Shown here one piece after another: positions 1 through 4,810 of a stretch of 9,144 nucleotides of DNA; positions within the stretch are counted from its first letter, which is position 1, and each line of letters opens with the position of its first letter. Made by a program: the position numbers and the translations under genes. The notes under the pieces were generated by a model. That model made no database searches, was not told the DNA's origin, and was given only the letters and a program-made list of their open reading frames with translations. This stretch comes from an uncultured candidate division Zixibacteria bacterium (GTDB lineage Bacteria; Zixibacteria; MSB-5A5; GN15; FEB-12), in contig CAJVYT010000157.1 in NCBI GenBank assembly GCA_913009765.1, positions 1 through 9,144 of the forward strand. The letters are read 5' to 3'.

Positions 1-329
1 ACCGCACAAAAGACAGCCACTGCTCCATCTAAAACACGAAGAGATCTTTCCACTTCTACCGTGAAATCAACATGCCCTGGAGTGTCAATAATATTGATTT
101 TGTATTCCTGATCTTTATATTTCCAAAAAGTGGTCGTGGCTGCGGAAGTGATGGTAATTCCCCTTTCCTGCTCCTGTACCATCCAGTCCATCTGGGCGGC
201 ACCGTCATGAACTTCACCCATACGATGCGTTTTCCCGGTATAAAACAACATCCTTTCGGTAATGGTTGTTTTACCGGCATCAATATGAGCCATGACTCCA
301 ATATTCCGTGTATTTTGTAAATTACTCAT
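1..329 (-). CDS. fusA: Elongation factor G, N-terminal 109 residues (runs off the left edge)
   Basis: EF-G is the cytoplasmic GTPase that drives tRNA-mRNA translocation on the ribosome and, with RRF, ribosome recycling. The reading frame from the ATG at 329-327 begins [20 protein letters not shown] and shows the GTPase motifs in order: G1 AHIDAGKTT (residues 14-22), G2/switch I RGITITSA (56-63) and G3 DTPGH (82-86). This is the normal start of the G domain. Only about 109 of the usual roughly 700 residues are present because the gene continues past position 1. It lies 31 bases downstream of rpsG on the same strand, the standard rpsL-rpsG-fusA (str operon) order. No good Shine-Dalgarno precedes the ATG, which would suit Bacteroidota. 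Bacteria can carry EF-G paralogues, but the str-operon context supports the canonical fusA. Confidence 0.95.
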   Translation of the reverse strand, partial: MSNLQNTRNIGVMAHIDAGKTTITERMLFYTGKTHRMGEVHDGAAQMDWMVQEQERGITITSAATTTFWKYKDQEYKINIIDTPGHVDFTVEVERSLRVLDGAVAVFCA

Positions 330-360
330 CAACTTGCAAATGCTTAAATAATATAGGGTT

Positions 361-837
361 TTAAAAACGAAAATGGGCAAAAGCCTTGTTAGCTTCAGCC
401 ATTCTGTGTGTATCTTCTTTTTTCTTAAATGCTCCACCTTCCGAATTATAAGCGGCAATAATTTCGGCAGCCATTTTATCGGCCATGTTTTTACCATTTC
501 TTTTCCGTGCAAACAGAATCAAGTTTTTCATACTGATCGAGATTTTACGATCGGGTCGTACCTCCAGGGGAACCTGGAAAGTAGCCCCCCCAACACGTCG
601 GCTTTTTACTTCTACCTGGGGCGTAATATTTTCAAGTGCTTTTTTCCAAATATCAAGAGGGGTTTTGTCTTCTTCCTTAACTTTTTGTCTTACAATATCG
701 AGGGCATCATAAAAAATCCGGTAAGAAGTGCTTTTCTTTCCCTGAAACATAAGATTATTTACAAACCTTGTTACCAACTGGTCCCCGTATTTAGGATCAG
801 GAAGTAAAATCCTCTTTTTTGGCTTGGTTTTTCTCAT
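361..837 (-). CDS. rpsG: 30S ribosomal protein S7
   Basis: S7 is a primary 16S rRNA-binding protein that nucleates assembly of the head of the 30S subunit and lies near the E-site mRNA exit. The product has 158 residues and starts [20 protein letters not shown]. The conserved [23 protein letters not shown] segment spans about residues 25-47, [21 protein letters not shown] lies in the middle, and the C-terminus reads [18 protein letters not shown]. The length and the KPKKR...LPDP N-terminus match the Bacteroidota form as I remember it. The gene is intact, begins 26 bases after rpsL ends, and precedes fusA, so it sits inside the str operon. An AAAGGA stretch lies just ahead of the ATG. In E. 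coli S7 represses its own operon, but nothing in this sequence shows such control. Confidence 0.97.
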   Translation of the reverse strand: MRKTKPKKRILLPDPKYGDQLVTRFVNNLMFQGKKSTSYRIFYDALDIVRQKVKEEDKTPLDIWKKALENITPQVEVKSRRVGGATFQVPLEVRPDRKISISMKNLILFARKRNGKNMADKMAAEIIAAYNSEGGAFKKKEDTHRMAEANKAFAHFRF

Positions 838-863
838 TTTCCTTTAATTGAATGATTCAAAAA

Positions 864-1076
864 TTATTTCTTTGGCCTTTTCGCGCCATATTTAGACCTT
901 CTTTGGGTTCTCCCTTCCACACCTTGTGTGTCCAGCGCACCTCGAATCAGATGATAGCGCACACCAGGTAAGTCTTTTACTCTACCCCCACGTATCAAAA
1001 CAATGGAGTGTTCCTGTAAATTATGTCCTTCCCCGGGTATATAAGCATTCACTTCTTTCCCATTGGTTAAACTCAT
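864..1076 (-). pseudogene. rpsL: 30S ribosomal protein S12, C-terminal half only (5' end missing at a breakpoint)
   Basis: S12 sits at the 30S decoding centre and influences accuracy and streptomycin response. The readable part, from [20 protein letters not shown] through [20 protein letters not shown] to [15 protein letters not shown], is a normal S12 C-terminus. It includes the conserved RVKDLPG loop. Full-length S12 has about 124-137 residues. Here only about 69 belong to S12. The whole N-terminal half is absent, including the universally conserved KKPNSA segment, and it is not found in any frame upstream. The reading frame closes at a TGA (1082-1080, read on the minus strand), two codons before the incidental ATG. 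The break therefore lies at about 1071-1074, where arginine of the family's VRLTNGKEV would be expected but ATG-AGT is found. Because S12 is essential, a broken only copy is not viable. I infer an assembly or amplification chimera, or a rearranged second copy. Confidence 0.9.
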
Positions 1077-1080
1077 GAGT
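1068..1080. other. Left breakpoint: S12 coding sequence joins unrelated intergenic DNA
   Basis: Homology to rpsL stops abruptly after the codons for LTNGKEV (read on the minus strand). The next bases toward higher coordinates belong to an AT-rich, repeat-bearing spacer with no ribosomal protein coding potential. Downstream genes also use a different style of translation start (clear Shine-Dalgarno sites) from the str operon genes. No target-site duplication, terminal inverted repeat or integrase lies beside the junction, so it does not look like a transposon or prophage end. Confidence 0.75.
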
Positions 1081-1183
1081 CAAGTACCGACAGAACGGTT
1101 AATACAAACCACATACAGAGTTATCCACATTATTCTATAATAACTTTTTCGTTGTAATTTTGTAGGGTTCTTTAGTTTACAGC

Positions 1184-1263
1184 AAAATGGGTTCGTTTCG
1201 TACAAATTTAGTTTTTTTATTTTTATCATTTCTTCACAAGTAATTAAAATGGGTTTGTTTTGT
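1184..1263. repeat. Two direct copies of an AAAATGGGTTYGTTTYGT motif, 62 bases apart
   Basis: AAAATGGGTTCGTTTCGT starts at 1184 and AAAATGGGTTTGTTTTGT at 1246, giving 16 of 18 identical bases. Both are followed by short A/T-rich sequence ending in an AATTTA-like string. A weaker GGGTTC..TT echo lies near 1165. I recall similar GGGTTCGTTTTG strings scattered in intergenic DNA of several anaerobic candidate phyla, but that is memory and not something shown here. No function is known to me. Confidence 0.5.
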
Positions 1264-1351
1264 GAAATACAATTTATCGCTACAAGTATTGTGGTGAATA
1301 TAATTGTAATCGTTATAAGTGTTTTTGTGCATATAATTTCTCTCTATATAA

Positions 1352-1381
1352 GTGGGGCAGACGAGGGCGTCTGCCGCCCAC
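1352..1381. repeat. Strong GC-rich stem-loop
   Basis: The arms GTGGGGCAGACG and CGTCTGCCGCCCAC pair around an AGGG loop, with a small bulge on the 3' side. The element is far more GC-rich than its surroundings, which makes it stand out. There is no U-run immediately after it on either strand, so it is not a textbook terminator. I treat it as one of the dispersed hairpins of this spacer. Confidence 0.65.
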
Positions 1382-1455
1382 AAAAACGTCTCGTTCGTTT
1401 TCACTCACTCGACTCGCAAAGACTGAATGGAGGGTTTATCAACAAGCCCTTTGCT

Positions 1456-1489
1456 GGAGAGGAGTAAGTGAGGTTTGTAATAAATTGAT
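1456..1489 (+). repeat. Left copy of a 34-base inverted repeat pair
   Basis: This stretch begins GGAGAGGAGTAAGTGAGG and ends AATAAATTGAT. It matches the reverse complement of 2159-2192 at 31 of 34 positions. The two copies face each other and bracket about 0.74 kb that contains most of the other repeats and the gene remnant. They could be decayed ends of a mobile element or simply two dispersed repeats in opposite orientation. No transposase is present between them. Confidence 0.7.
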
Positions 1490-1520
1490 GTGACCCCGAA
1501 TTTTATATGAATGGAAAACA

Positions 1521-1577
1521 TGTCGGGTTTCTCGATTTTGAAATCTGTCGATTTCAATCCAACGGAACCAGACCTAC
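1521..1577 (+). repeat. Modular hairpin repeat, copy 1 (TTGAAATC core)
   Basis: The element begins TGTCGGGTTTCTCGA and ends GACCTAC. The core is an 8-bp perfect stem, TTGAAATC/GATTTCAA (1538-1557), with a TGTC loop. A CCAACGGAAC segment follows the stem. It is nearly the same as the copy at 2044-2101, and shares its outer ends with the copies at 1860-1908 and 3211-3257, whose cores are different. Confidence 0.7.
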
Positions 1578-1586
1578 ACAAAAAAA

Positions 1587-1632
1587 GGCAGAACCGCTAA
1601 AGGCTTTCAGTCCGCCTTGGCGGGGTTCTGCC
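1587..1632. repeat. Long imperfect stem-loop
   Basis: GGCAGAACCGCTAAAGGC pairs with GCCTTGGCGGGGTTCTGCC around a short TTTCAGTCC loop, with two bulged bases and two mispairs. It is followed by CCTAC, the same tail that ends the other repeats in this spacer. It lies directly before the methyltransferase-like remnant, so insertion of this element may have removed the front of that gene. There is no U-run that would make it a clear terminator. Confidence 0.65.
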
Positions 1633-1639
1633 CTACTAT

Positions 1640-1828
1640 TCTACAGACGAAGATAATTACGGCAATAATTACAAACAGCGTTTTTTGGATGACAAAACCG
1701 AATATTCAATTCTCAAAAATTATTTCACACAAGATTTATTGAAAGAGATTTTTGAACCGTATTTTCATATCGACTCGTTGATTCATAACAGATATTACTG
1801 GTCAACGGTCTTGACGGCAAAAAGATAA
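1640..1828 (+). pseudogene. C-terminal remnant of a protein, methyltransferase-like
   Basis: An open stretch of 62 codons ends at TAA (1826-1828). It reads STDEDNYGNNYKQRFLDDK and continues to LLKEIFEPYFHIDSLIHNRY then YWSTVLTAKR. The pattern of a F/Y-S/T-x-x-x-LLKEIFEPYF helix, a strand, and a final aromatic-rich strand ending in K/R resembles the C-terminal end of class I SAM-dependent methyltransferases. No SAM-binding motif is present because everything upstream is missing. The frame closes at a TAA (1598-1600) inside the hairpin next to it, and there is no start codon or Shine-Dalgarno. It is therefore probably a decayed gene. The family assignment is a resemblance only. Confidence 0.45.
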
Positions 1829-1833
1829 GCAAT

Positions 1834-1930
1834 GTAGGTCAAAGCCCCTAATAAGATTTTGTCGGGTTCGATAACCACCTGTTGGTGGCTTCGTGAACAC
1901 CGACCTACGAGCTAAGTAGGTCAAGCCCCT
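1834..1930 (+). repeat. Direct repeat GTAGGTCAA(A)GCCCCT, two copies
   Basis: GTAGGTCAAAGCCCCT at 1834-1849 and GTAGGTCAAGCCCCT at 1916-1930 differ by one inserted A. They flank the modular hairpin at 1860-1908. The second copy continues GAGATCTTGAC, so TCAAG...CTTGA can form a small stem. Starting with GTAGG, they are complementary in style to the CCTAC tails of the neighbouring repeats. Confidence 0.6.
1860..1908 (+). repeat. Modular hairpin repeat, copy 2 (CCACC core)
   Basis: The element begins TGTCGGGTTCGATAA and ends CGTGAACACCGACCTAC. The core stem is CCACC/GGTGG (1875-1888) with a TGTT loop, and the outer ends GTCGG-GTTCG and CG-TGAAC-ACCGAC also pair imperfectly. It has the same boundary sequence as copies 1 and 3 but an unrelated core. 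Copy 4 (3211-3257) shares this core. Confidence 0.7.
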
Positions 1931-1959
1931 GAGATCTTGACTTTTTTATATAGACACCC

Positions 1960-2023
1960 GGTAGGTTGGACATTCTTGTCCGACAAGATTACAGCATGAA
2001 CATACAGGAATATCTGTCCTACC
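1960..2023. repeat. Nested inverted repeat bounded by GGTAGG and CCTACC
   Basis: The outer arms GGTAGG (1960-1965) and CCTACC (2018-2023) enclose two small stems: GGACA/TGTCC around TTCT (1968-1981) and ACAG/CTGT around GAATAT (2004-2017). The left half GTAGGTTGGACATTC and the reverse complement of the right half, GGTAGGACAGATATTC, resemble each other. The whole may therefore be two inverted copies of one short hairpin repeat. Confidence 0.6.
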
Positions 2024-2043
2024 AACGTAAAACATAAAAACAA

Positions 2044-2101
2044 TGTCGGGTTTCTCGACTTTGAAATCTAACGATTTCAAACCAACGGAACACCGACCTA
2101 C
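2044..2101 (+). repeat. Modular hairpin repeat, copy 3 (TTTGAAATC core)
   Basis: The element begins TGTCGGGTTTCTCGACT and ends AACACCGACCTAC. The core is a perfect 9-bp stem TTTGAAATC/GATTTCAAA with a TAAC loop (2060-2081). Compared with copy 1, most bases are identical. The changes around the loop keep the stem paired, suggesting the structure rather than the sequence is maintained. Confidence 0.7.
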
Positions 2102-2158
2102 AGTTAACTAAATTGAGAAACCTGTCAACATTTCCATTTATATAAAATTTAGAACCAT

Positions 2159-2192
2159 ATCAATTTATTATAAACCTCACCCACTCCTCTCC
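2159..2192 (-). repeat. Right copy of the 34-base inverted repeat pair
   Basis: Read on the minus strand it is GGAGAGGAGTGGGTGAGG... and matches 1456-1489 with three substitutions. Immediately to its right is the small palindrome CCGGCGGAGCCGG. See the left copy for interpretation. Confidence 0.7.
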
Positions 2193-2292
2193 GGCGGAGC
2201 CGGAGTCCAGAACAATAACAAAATGGCAGTTGATAAAAAAATAGATGATAGATTTTAGGTATATCTATTTATTTGTTAAATATGTTTCTGCA

Positions 2293-2319
2293 CTGGTTTC
2301 CGTCTTCAACGGAAAGCAG
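2293..2319 (-). terminator. Stem-loop just downstream of the UDG-like gene, possible terminator
   Basis: CTG-G-TTTCCGT / ACGGAAA-G-CAG pairs around a CTTCA loop, giving a 7-bp stem extended by 3 bp beyond a G-G mismatch. It lies 21 bases beyond the stop codon of the minus-strand gene ending at 2341, which is a reasonable place for transcription to end. No strong U-run follows on the minus strand, so it may instead be another dispersed hairpin. A TGTGACCCCGA string directly beside it (2321-2331) is identical to one at 1489-1499. Confidence 0.4.
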
Positions 2320-2340
2320 TTGTGACCCCGACCTGAGCTT

Positions 2341-2961
2341 TTAATTCAATCCATTTAGAATATTACTTATTTTTTTGAATTGCTTAATAAGAACTTTAAT
2401 ATTTTCTGGTTTTCGATTGACAAACATTGGACTCGGATGAAAAGATTCTAAAATATCAATATGAGTATATCTGCTTCTAAGTTCTTCTGACACTTTCTGA
2501 GCTTTTTTCCCCACAAGTACTATTATTTGAAGTTTAGGGAGTAACTCTATAAGACGAAATAAATATAATAGTCCTACTTTTATATCTGAGTTATTAGCGG
2601 CTCGTATTTTTGAGCTTGTACCTATATACCATGGAACAATATTCCAAGAAATTGTTTTCTCTCTTGGAATTTCTGCTACTCTATTAATTTCAAAAAAATT
2701 CTTCGCAGTTTCATCGTTGTTATTTCGTGAGATAAAACCTGAATCTTTGGTCTTTGGACCAGGTGCTTCTAACACGAAAAGACACTTTGCACGAATGCCA
2801 CCATCAAGTGGATCAAAGTTTGGTACATATGCACCTCTCCCTTTCTCCTGTCTAATTTTCTCAACAAAACTTGTAAGAGGCATCATATGATCTTGAGTTA
2901 GAAGTTGTTCTCTCGCTACTCGTTCTGTCTTTTCTTTAAGACTCTTAGGAAAATCTGTCAT
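2341..2961 (-). CDS. Uracil-DNA glycosylase superfamily protein
   Basis: UDG-superfamily enzymes remove uracil or other damaged bases from DNA by hydrolysing the glycosidic bond. Counting from the upstream ATG at 2967, the protein shows LFVLEAPGP (63-71), in the position of the GE(A/x)PG motif, then WNIVPW (108-113), where the motif-like Asn sits, and SFHPSP (175-180) near the C-terminus, matching the HPS-type motif that grips the DNA strand. The total of about 206 residues is in the usual range. It lacks the four-cysteine iron-sulfur signature of families 4 and 5, so I cannot place it in a numbered family. I choose the second ATG (2961-2959), because AGGA lies six bases before it but directly abuts the first ATG (2967). 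The gene stands alone between repeat-rich spacers and has its own promoter, suggesting an acquired accessory gene. Substrate and activity are unproven. Confidence 0.75.
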   Translation of the reverse strand: MTDFPKSLKEKTERVAREQLLTQDHMMPLTSFVEKIRQEKGRGAYVPNFDPLDGGIRAKCLFVLEAPGPKTKDSGFISRNNNDETAKNFFEINRVAEIPREKTISWNIVPWYIGTSSKIRAANNSDIKVGLLYLFRLIELLPKLQIIVLVGKKAQKVSEELRSRYTHIDILESFHPSPMFVNRKPENIKVLIKQFKKISNILNGLN

Positions 2962-3021
2962 AATCATTCCTATAAACAGAAGATTTTTCTTTATAATTCA
3001 TTCAGTTTTAATCCTAATTCC

Positions 3022-3050
3022 ATTCTAATCAACCCATATTATGATGTCAA
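3022..3050 (-). promoter_or_regulatory. Sigma-70-type promoter for the UDG-like gene
   Basis: On the minus strand a perfect -35 box TTGACA (3050-3045) is followed, after exactly 17 bases, by TAGAAT (3027-3022), five of six matches to TATAAT. Transcription would start near 3015, giving a leader of about 50 bases before the chosen ATG at 2961. An AGGA Shine-Dalgarno lies in that leader. The box quality and spacing are better than chance, and the classical TTGACA form argues against a Bacteroidota origin for this block. Confidence 0.65.
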
Positions 3051-3092
3051 TCATTCAAATGATATTATTAAATTTTAACTATTTTTCGATGT

Positions 3093-3137
3093 TCAGTCAG
3101 TTCTTGATTCACGATATGTTAATTGTGAACTGACTGA
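3093..3137. repeat. Perfect 11-bp inverted repeat with 23-base spacer
   Basis: TCAGTCAGTTC (3093-3103) and GAACTGACTGA (3127-3137) are exact reverse complements. Inside them CAC and GTG can add three more pairs after a six-base bulge. It lies in the divergent spacer between the UDG-like gene (leftward) and rpmE (rightward). It could be a hairpin or a paired protein-binding site. No U-run follows it. Confidence 0.55.
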
Positions 3138-3148
3138 TTTATCAAATA

Positions 3149-3184
3149 TCAGGTGTCATCTTGCTAAAGCATGACAGCACCTGA
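3149..3184. repeat. Strong stem-loop in the UDG/rpmE divergent spacer
   Basis: TCAGGTGTCAT pairs with ATGACAGCACCTGA, with a single bulged G, around a CTTGCTAAAGC tip that can itself close GC/GC over TAAA. This is the most stable hairpin in the 2968-3444 spacer. It has no U-tract and does not follow a gene directly, so a terminator role is not supported. It is probably one of the dispersed hairpin family. Confidence 0.6.
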
Positions 3185-3210
3185 CACAACAAATAATATA
3201 ATTGAAATTT

Positions 3211-3257
3211 TGTTGGGTTCTATATCCACCTATTGGTGCATTGTGGACTCGACCTGC
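3211..3257 (+). repeat. Modular hairpin repeat, copy 4 (CCACC core, diverged)
   Basis: The element begins TGTTGGGTTCTATAT and ends GTGGACTCGACCTGC, then GAGCTAA within a few bases, as does copy 2. The core is CACC/GGTG (3227-3238) with a TATT loop. It is the most diverged of the four copies and lies in a different intergenic region, about 1.3 kb from copy 2 and on the other side of the UDG-like gene. Confidence 0.6.
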
Positions 3258-3314
3258 TGAGCTAACTTATTATATACCAACACATAGCGAGGAAATCCCA
3301 AGTTTTCCGATTGT

Positions 3315-3344
3315 TTGACTTGCCAAAATGATATTTTTTAATAT
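3315..3344 (+). promoter_or_regulatory. Candidate promoter of the rpmE cluster
   Basis: TTGACT (3315-3320) is followed after 18 bases by TAATAT (3339-3344). The predicted leader to the rpmE start at 3445 is about 95 bases. The region is AT-rich, so -10-like strings are common. The -35 match and position are the main support. Confidence 0.4.
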
Positions 3345-3444
3345 ATTGTTAGGCTCTGTTGCTAAATGCTGAAAGATTTGGCGGCAGGTATTGTTGTATT
3401 ATATAAGTAAGTGAAATGTAATGTTTAATAGAAGGGTTCAAAAA

Positions 3445-3660
3445 GTGAAATCCGGAATTCATCCAGACTACAAGGTGCTGACTGTAACTTGTGCGTGCGG
3501 TAATAAATTTGAAACACGTTCAACCAGAGATAAAATTAACGTTGAAATCTGTTCACAGTGCCACCCGTTCTTTACCGGTAAGCAAAAATTACTCGATACA
3601 GCCGGTCGTGTAGAGCGGTTCCGTCGCAAATACGGACTTACACAAAAAGATACAAAATAG
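3445..3660 (+). CDS. rpmE: 50S ribosomal protein L31 (zinc-binding type)
   Basis: L31 bridges the large and small ribosomal subunits at the central protuberance. The sequence GIHPDYK near the N-terminus, the Cys-x-Cys of TCACG, Cys-x-x-Cys of CSQCHPF, and FTGKQK followed by [11 protein letters not shown] are the family hallmarks. The four cysteines indicate the zinc-containing C+ form. I take the GTG at 3445 as the start, giving 71 residues (M)KSGIHPDYK, because an AGAAGGG Shine-Dalgarno (3430-3436) sits eight bases before it and L31 normally begins just before GIHP. The in-frame ATG at 3421 would add eight atypical residues and has no Shine-Dalgarno. It is the first gene of the cluster and is followed by a stem-loop. 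Confidence 0.93.
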   Translation: MKSGIHPDYKVLTVTCACGNKFETRSTRDKINVEICSQCHPFFTGKQKLLDTAGRVERFRRKYGLTQKDTK

Positions 3661-3686
3661 TATCAAATTTATTTAGCAGATTATTG

Positions 3687-3721
3687 AAGCGGTGCGTATA
3701 ATAAAATATGCGACACCGCTT
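3687..3721 (+). terminator. Stem-loop after rpmE, likely terminator or attenuator
   Basis: AAGCGGTG (3687-3694) and CACCGCTT (3714-3721) form an 8-bp stem. Inside it, CGTATA and TATGCG can extend the pairing around an AT loop. It begins 26 bases after the rpmE stop and is followed by TAATTATTTG, a weak U-rich tail. It may end rpmE transcripts partially so that L31 is made in excess over the downstream genes. Confidence 0.5.
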
Positions 3722-3763
3722 AATTATTTGTAACTCATAATGAATATCCTTTGAGGGTTTTAT

Positions 3764-4732
3764 ATGCCTGATTTAAATATTGGTGGACAAGCTGTAATTG
3801 AAGGTGTGATGATGCGTTCATCAGATAAAATATCAACCGCTGTCAGAATACCAAATGGTGAAATTTTAGTAAAAACAGAAGATTACAAATCACTTTCCAC
3901 CAGATATAAAATTCTCAATCTTCCGCTTCTTCGTGGAGCGGTTTCATTTGTTGAAATGATGATTGTCGGTATTAAGACACTCAATTTTTCAGCAGATATT
4001 GCTATGCAGGAAGCAGAAAAAGATGAAGCCGAGCAAAAAGGTGAAGAGTATAAAATTGAAGAAAAAAAATCCAACGGCTGGATGCTTGCTCTCTCGGCTT
4101 TTTTTGCTTTAGCGTTTGGAATCGGTATATTCTTTTTTACTCCTCTTTTACTTTCTGATTTATTTGGAATTAACAAAAATGCAGTGTCGTTTAATTTGGT
4201 TGCAGGGGCAATTAGATTAACTATGTTTGTTCTGTATGTTTGGGGGATTTCTTTCTTTGGCGAGTTCAAACGAATTTTTCAGTACCATGGTGCCGAACAT
4301 AAATCTATTTACGCCTATGAAATGGGTGAAGATTTAATTCCCGAACGTGCCGCCTGTCATACACGGCTTCATCCAAGATGCGGCACATCGTTTATTCTCA
4401 TAGTTGCTCTTTTAGCAATACTTATATATGCTATATCTGATACTATTTTTACGCTACAAACAGGAGCCCCTCCAACATTGTTGGTACGCTTTGGTATTCA
4501 TTTCTCTTTATTGCCGCTTGTTGCCGGAACATCTTATGAGCTTCTGAAACTATCAGGTAAAACAAGAGAAAACAGTCTCACCAAATTTCTTATCAAACCG
4601 GGGCTGTGGCTGCAATTGATTACCACTAAAGAGCCAAGTGCCGACCAACTTGAGGTCGCTTTGGCAGCTTTAAAAGCATCATTAGGTATTGAAACCGAAA
4701 CAACCTTAGCAGAAAACAATCCGGCATTATAA
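3764..4732 (+). CDS. yqhQ: YqhQ-family integral membrane protein (DUF1385)
   Basis: The family's function is not established; members are polytopic membrane proteins that often sit beside rpmE, prfA and prmC. The 322-residue product carries the hallmark GGQAVIEGVMMRS (7-19), LLRGAVSFVEMM (55-66), YHGAEHKSIYAYE (174-186) and HPRCGTSF (203-210), plus the C-terminal PGLWLQ and EPSADQLEVALAAL stretch (279-302). Hydrophobic segments lie near 106-127, 143-165, 208-225 and 240-260. A charged, Glu/Lys-rich linker (82-102) separates the soluble N-terminal part from the membrane part. Histidines and the cysteine in HGAEH and HPRCGTS could bind a metal, which is inference. A GAGGG Shine-Dalgarno lies seven bases before the ATG. 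The length is normal and nothing is broken. Confidence 0.92.
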   Translation: MPDLNIGGQAVIEGVMMRSSDKISTAVRIPNGEILVKTEDYKSLSTRYKILNLPLLRGAVSFVEMMIVGIKTLNFSADIAMQEAEKDEAEQKGEEYKIEEKKSNGWMLALSAFFALAFGIGIFFFTPLLLSDLFGINKNAVSFNLVAGAIRLTMFVLYVWGISFFGEFKRIFQYHGAEHKSIYAYEMGEDLIPERAACHTRLHPRCGTSFILIVALLAILIYAISDTIFTLQTGAPPTLLVRFGIHFSLLPLVAGTSYELLKLSGKTRENSLTKFLIKPGLWLQLITTKEPSADQLEVALAALKASLGIETETTLAENNPAL

Positions 4733-4810
4733 TTTTCCAAAGAAATTATTTATACTCTTGCTGTTTATCTATTTTTGCCGTACTTTAGCATAAATTTATT
4801 AGGATAAGGT

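Larger units (their letters stand above)
1077..2340. other. Gene-poor, hairpin-rich spacer of about 1.26 kb
   Basis: No intact gene is supportable here. The open frame at 1249-1467 has no Shine-Dalgarno, no recognisable protein features, and runs through the 1352-1381 hairpin and one arm of an inverted repeat, so I treat it as chance. What the stretch does hold is itemised separately: a pair of GGGTTYGTTTYGT direct repeats, several strong stem-loops, three copies of a GTCGG...CGACCTAC or GACCTAC-bounded repeat, a 34-base inverted repeat pair and a methyltransferase-like gene remnant. The accumulation of repeats plus a decayed gene suggests a degenerate or recombination-tolerant island. Confidence 0.7.

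Noticed and set aside
1121..1129. Perfect DnaA-box TTATCCACA near AT-rich DNA, possible replication origin
   Set aside because: It is a single box. The nearest similar string (TTATCAACA at 1436) is a poor match, and no dnaA, dnaN, rpmH or gidA gene is nearby. One 9-mer can occur by chance.
1249..1467. 72-codon open frame on the plus strand with a hydrophobic N-terminus
   Set aside because: No Shine-Dalgarno, overlaps the 1352-1381 hairpin and a 34-base inverted repeat arm, and its start coincides with a repeated GGGTTTGTTTTG string. The hydrophobicity comes from AT-rich low-complexity DNA.
1350..3260. CRISPR array
   Set aside because: Repeats are irregularly spaced, differ in core sequence, lack uniform spacers, and no cas genes are present.
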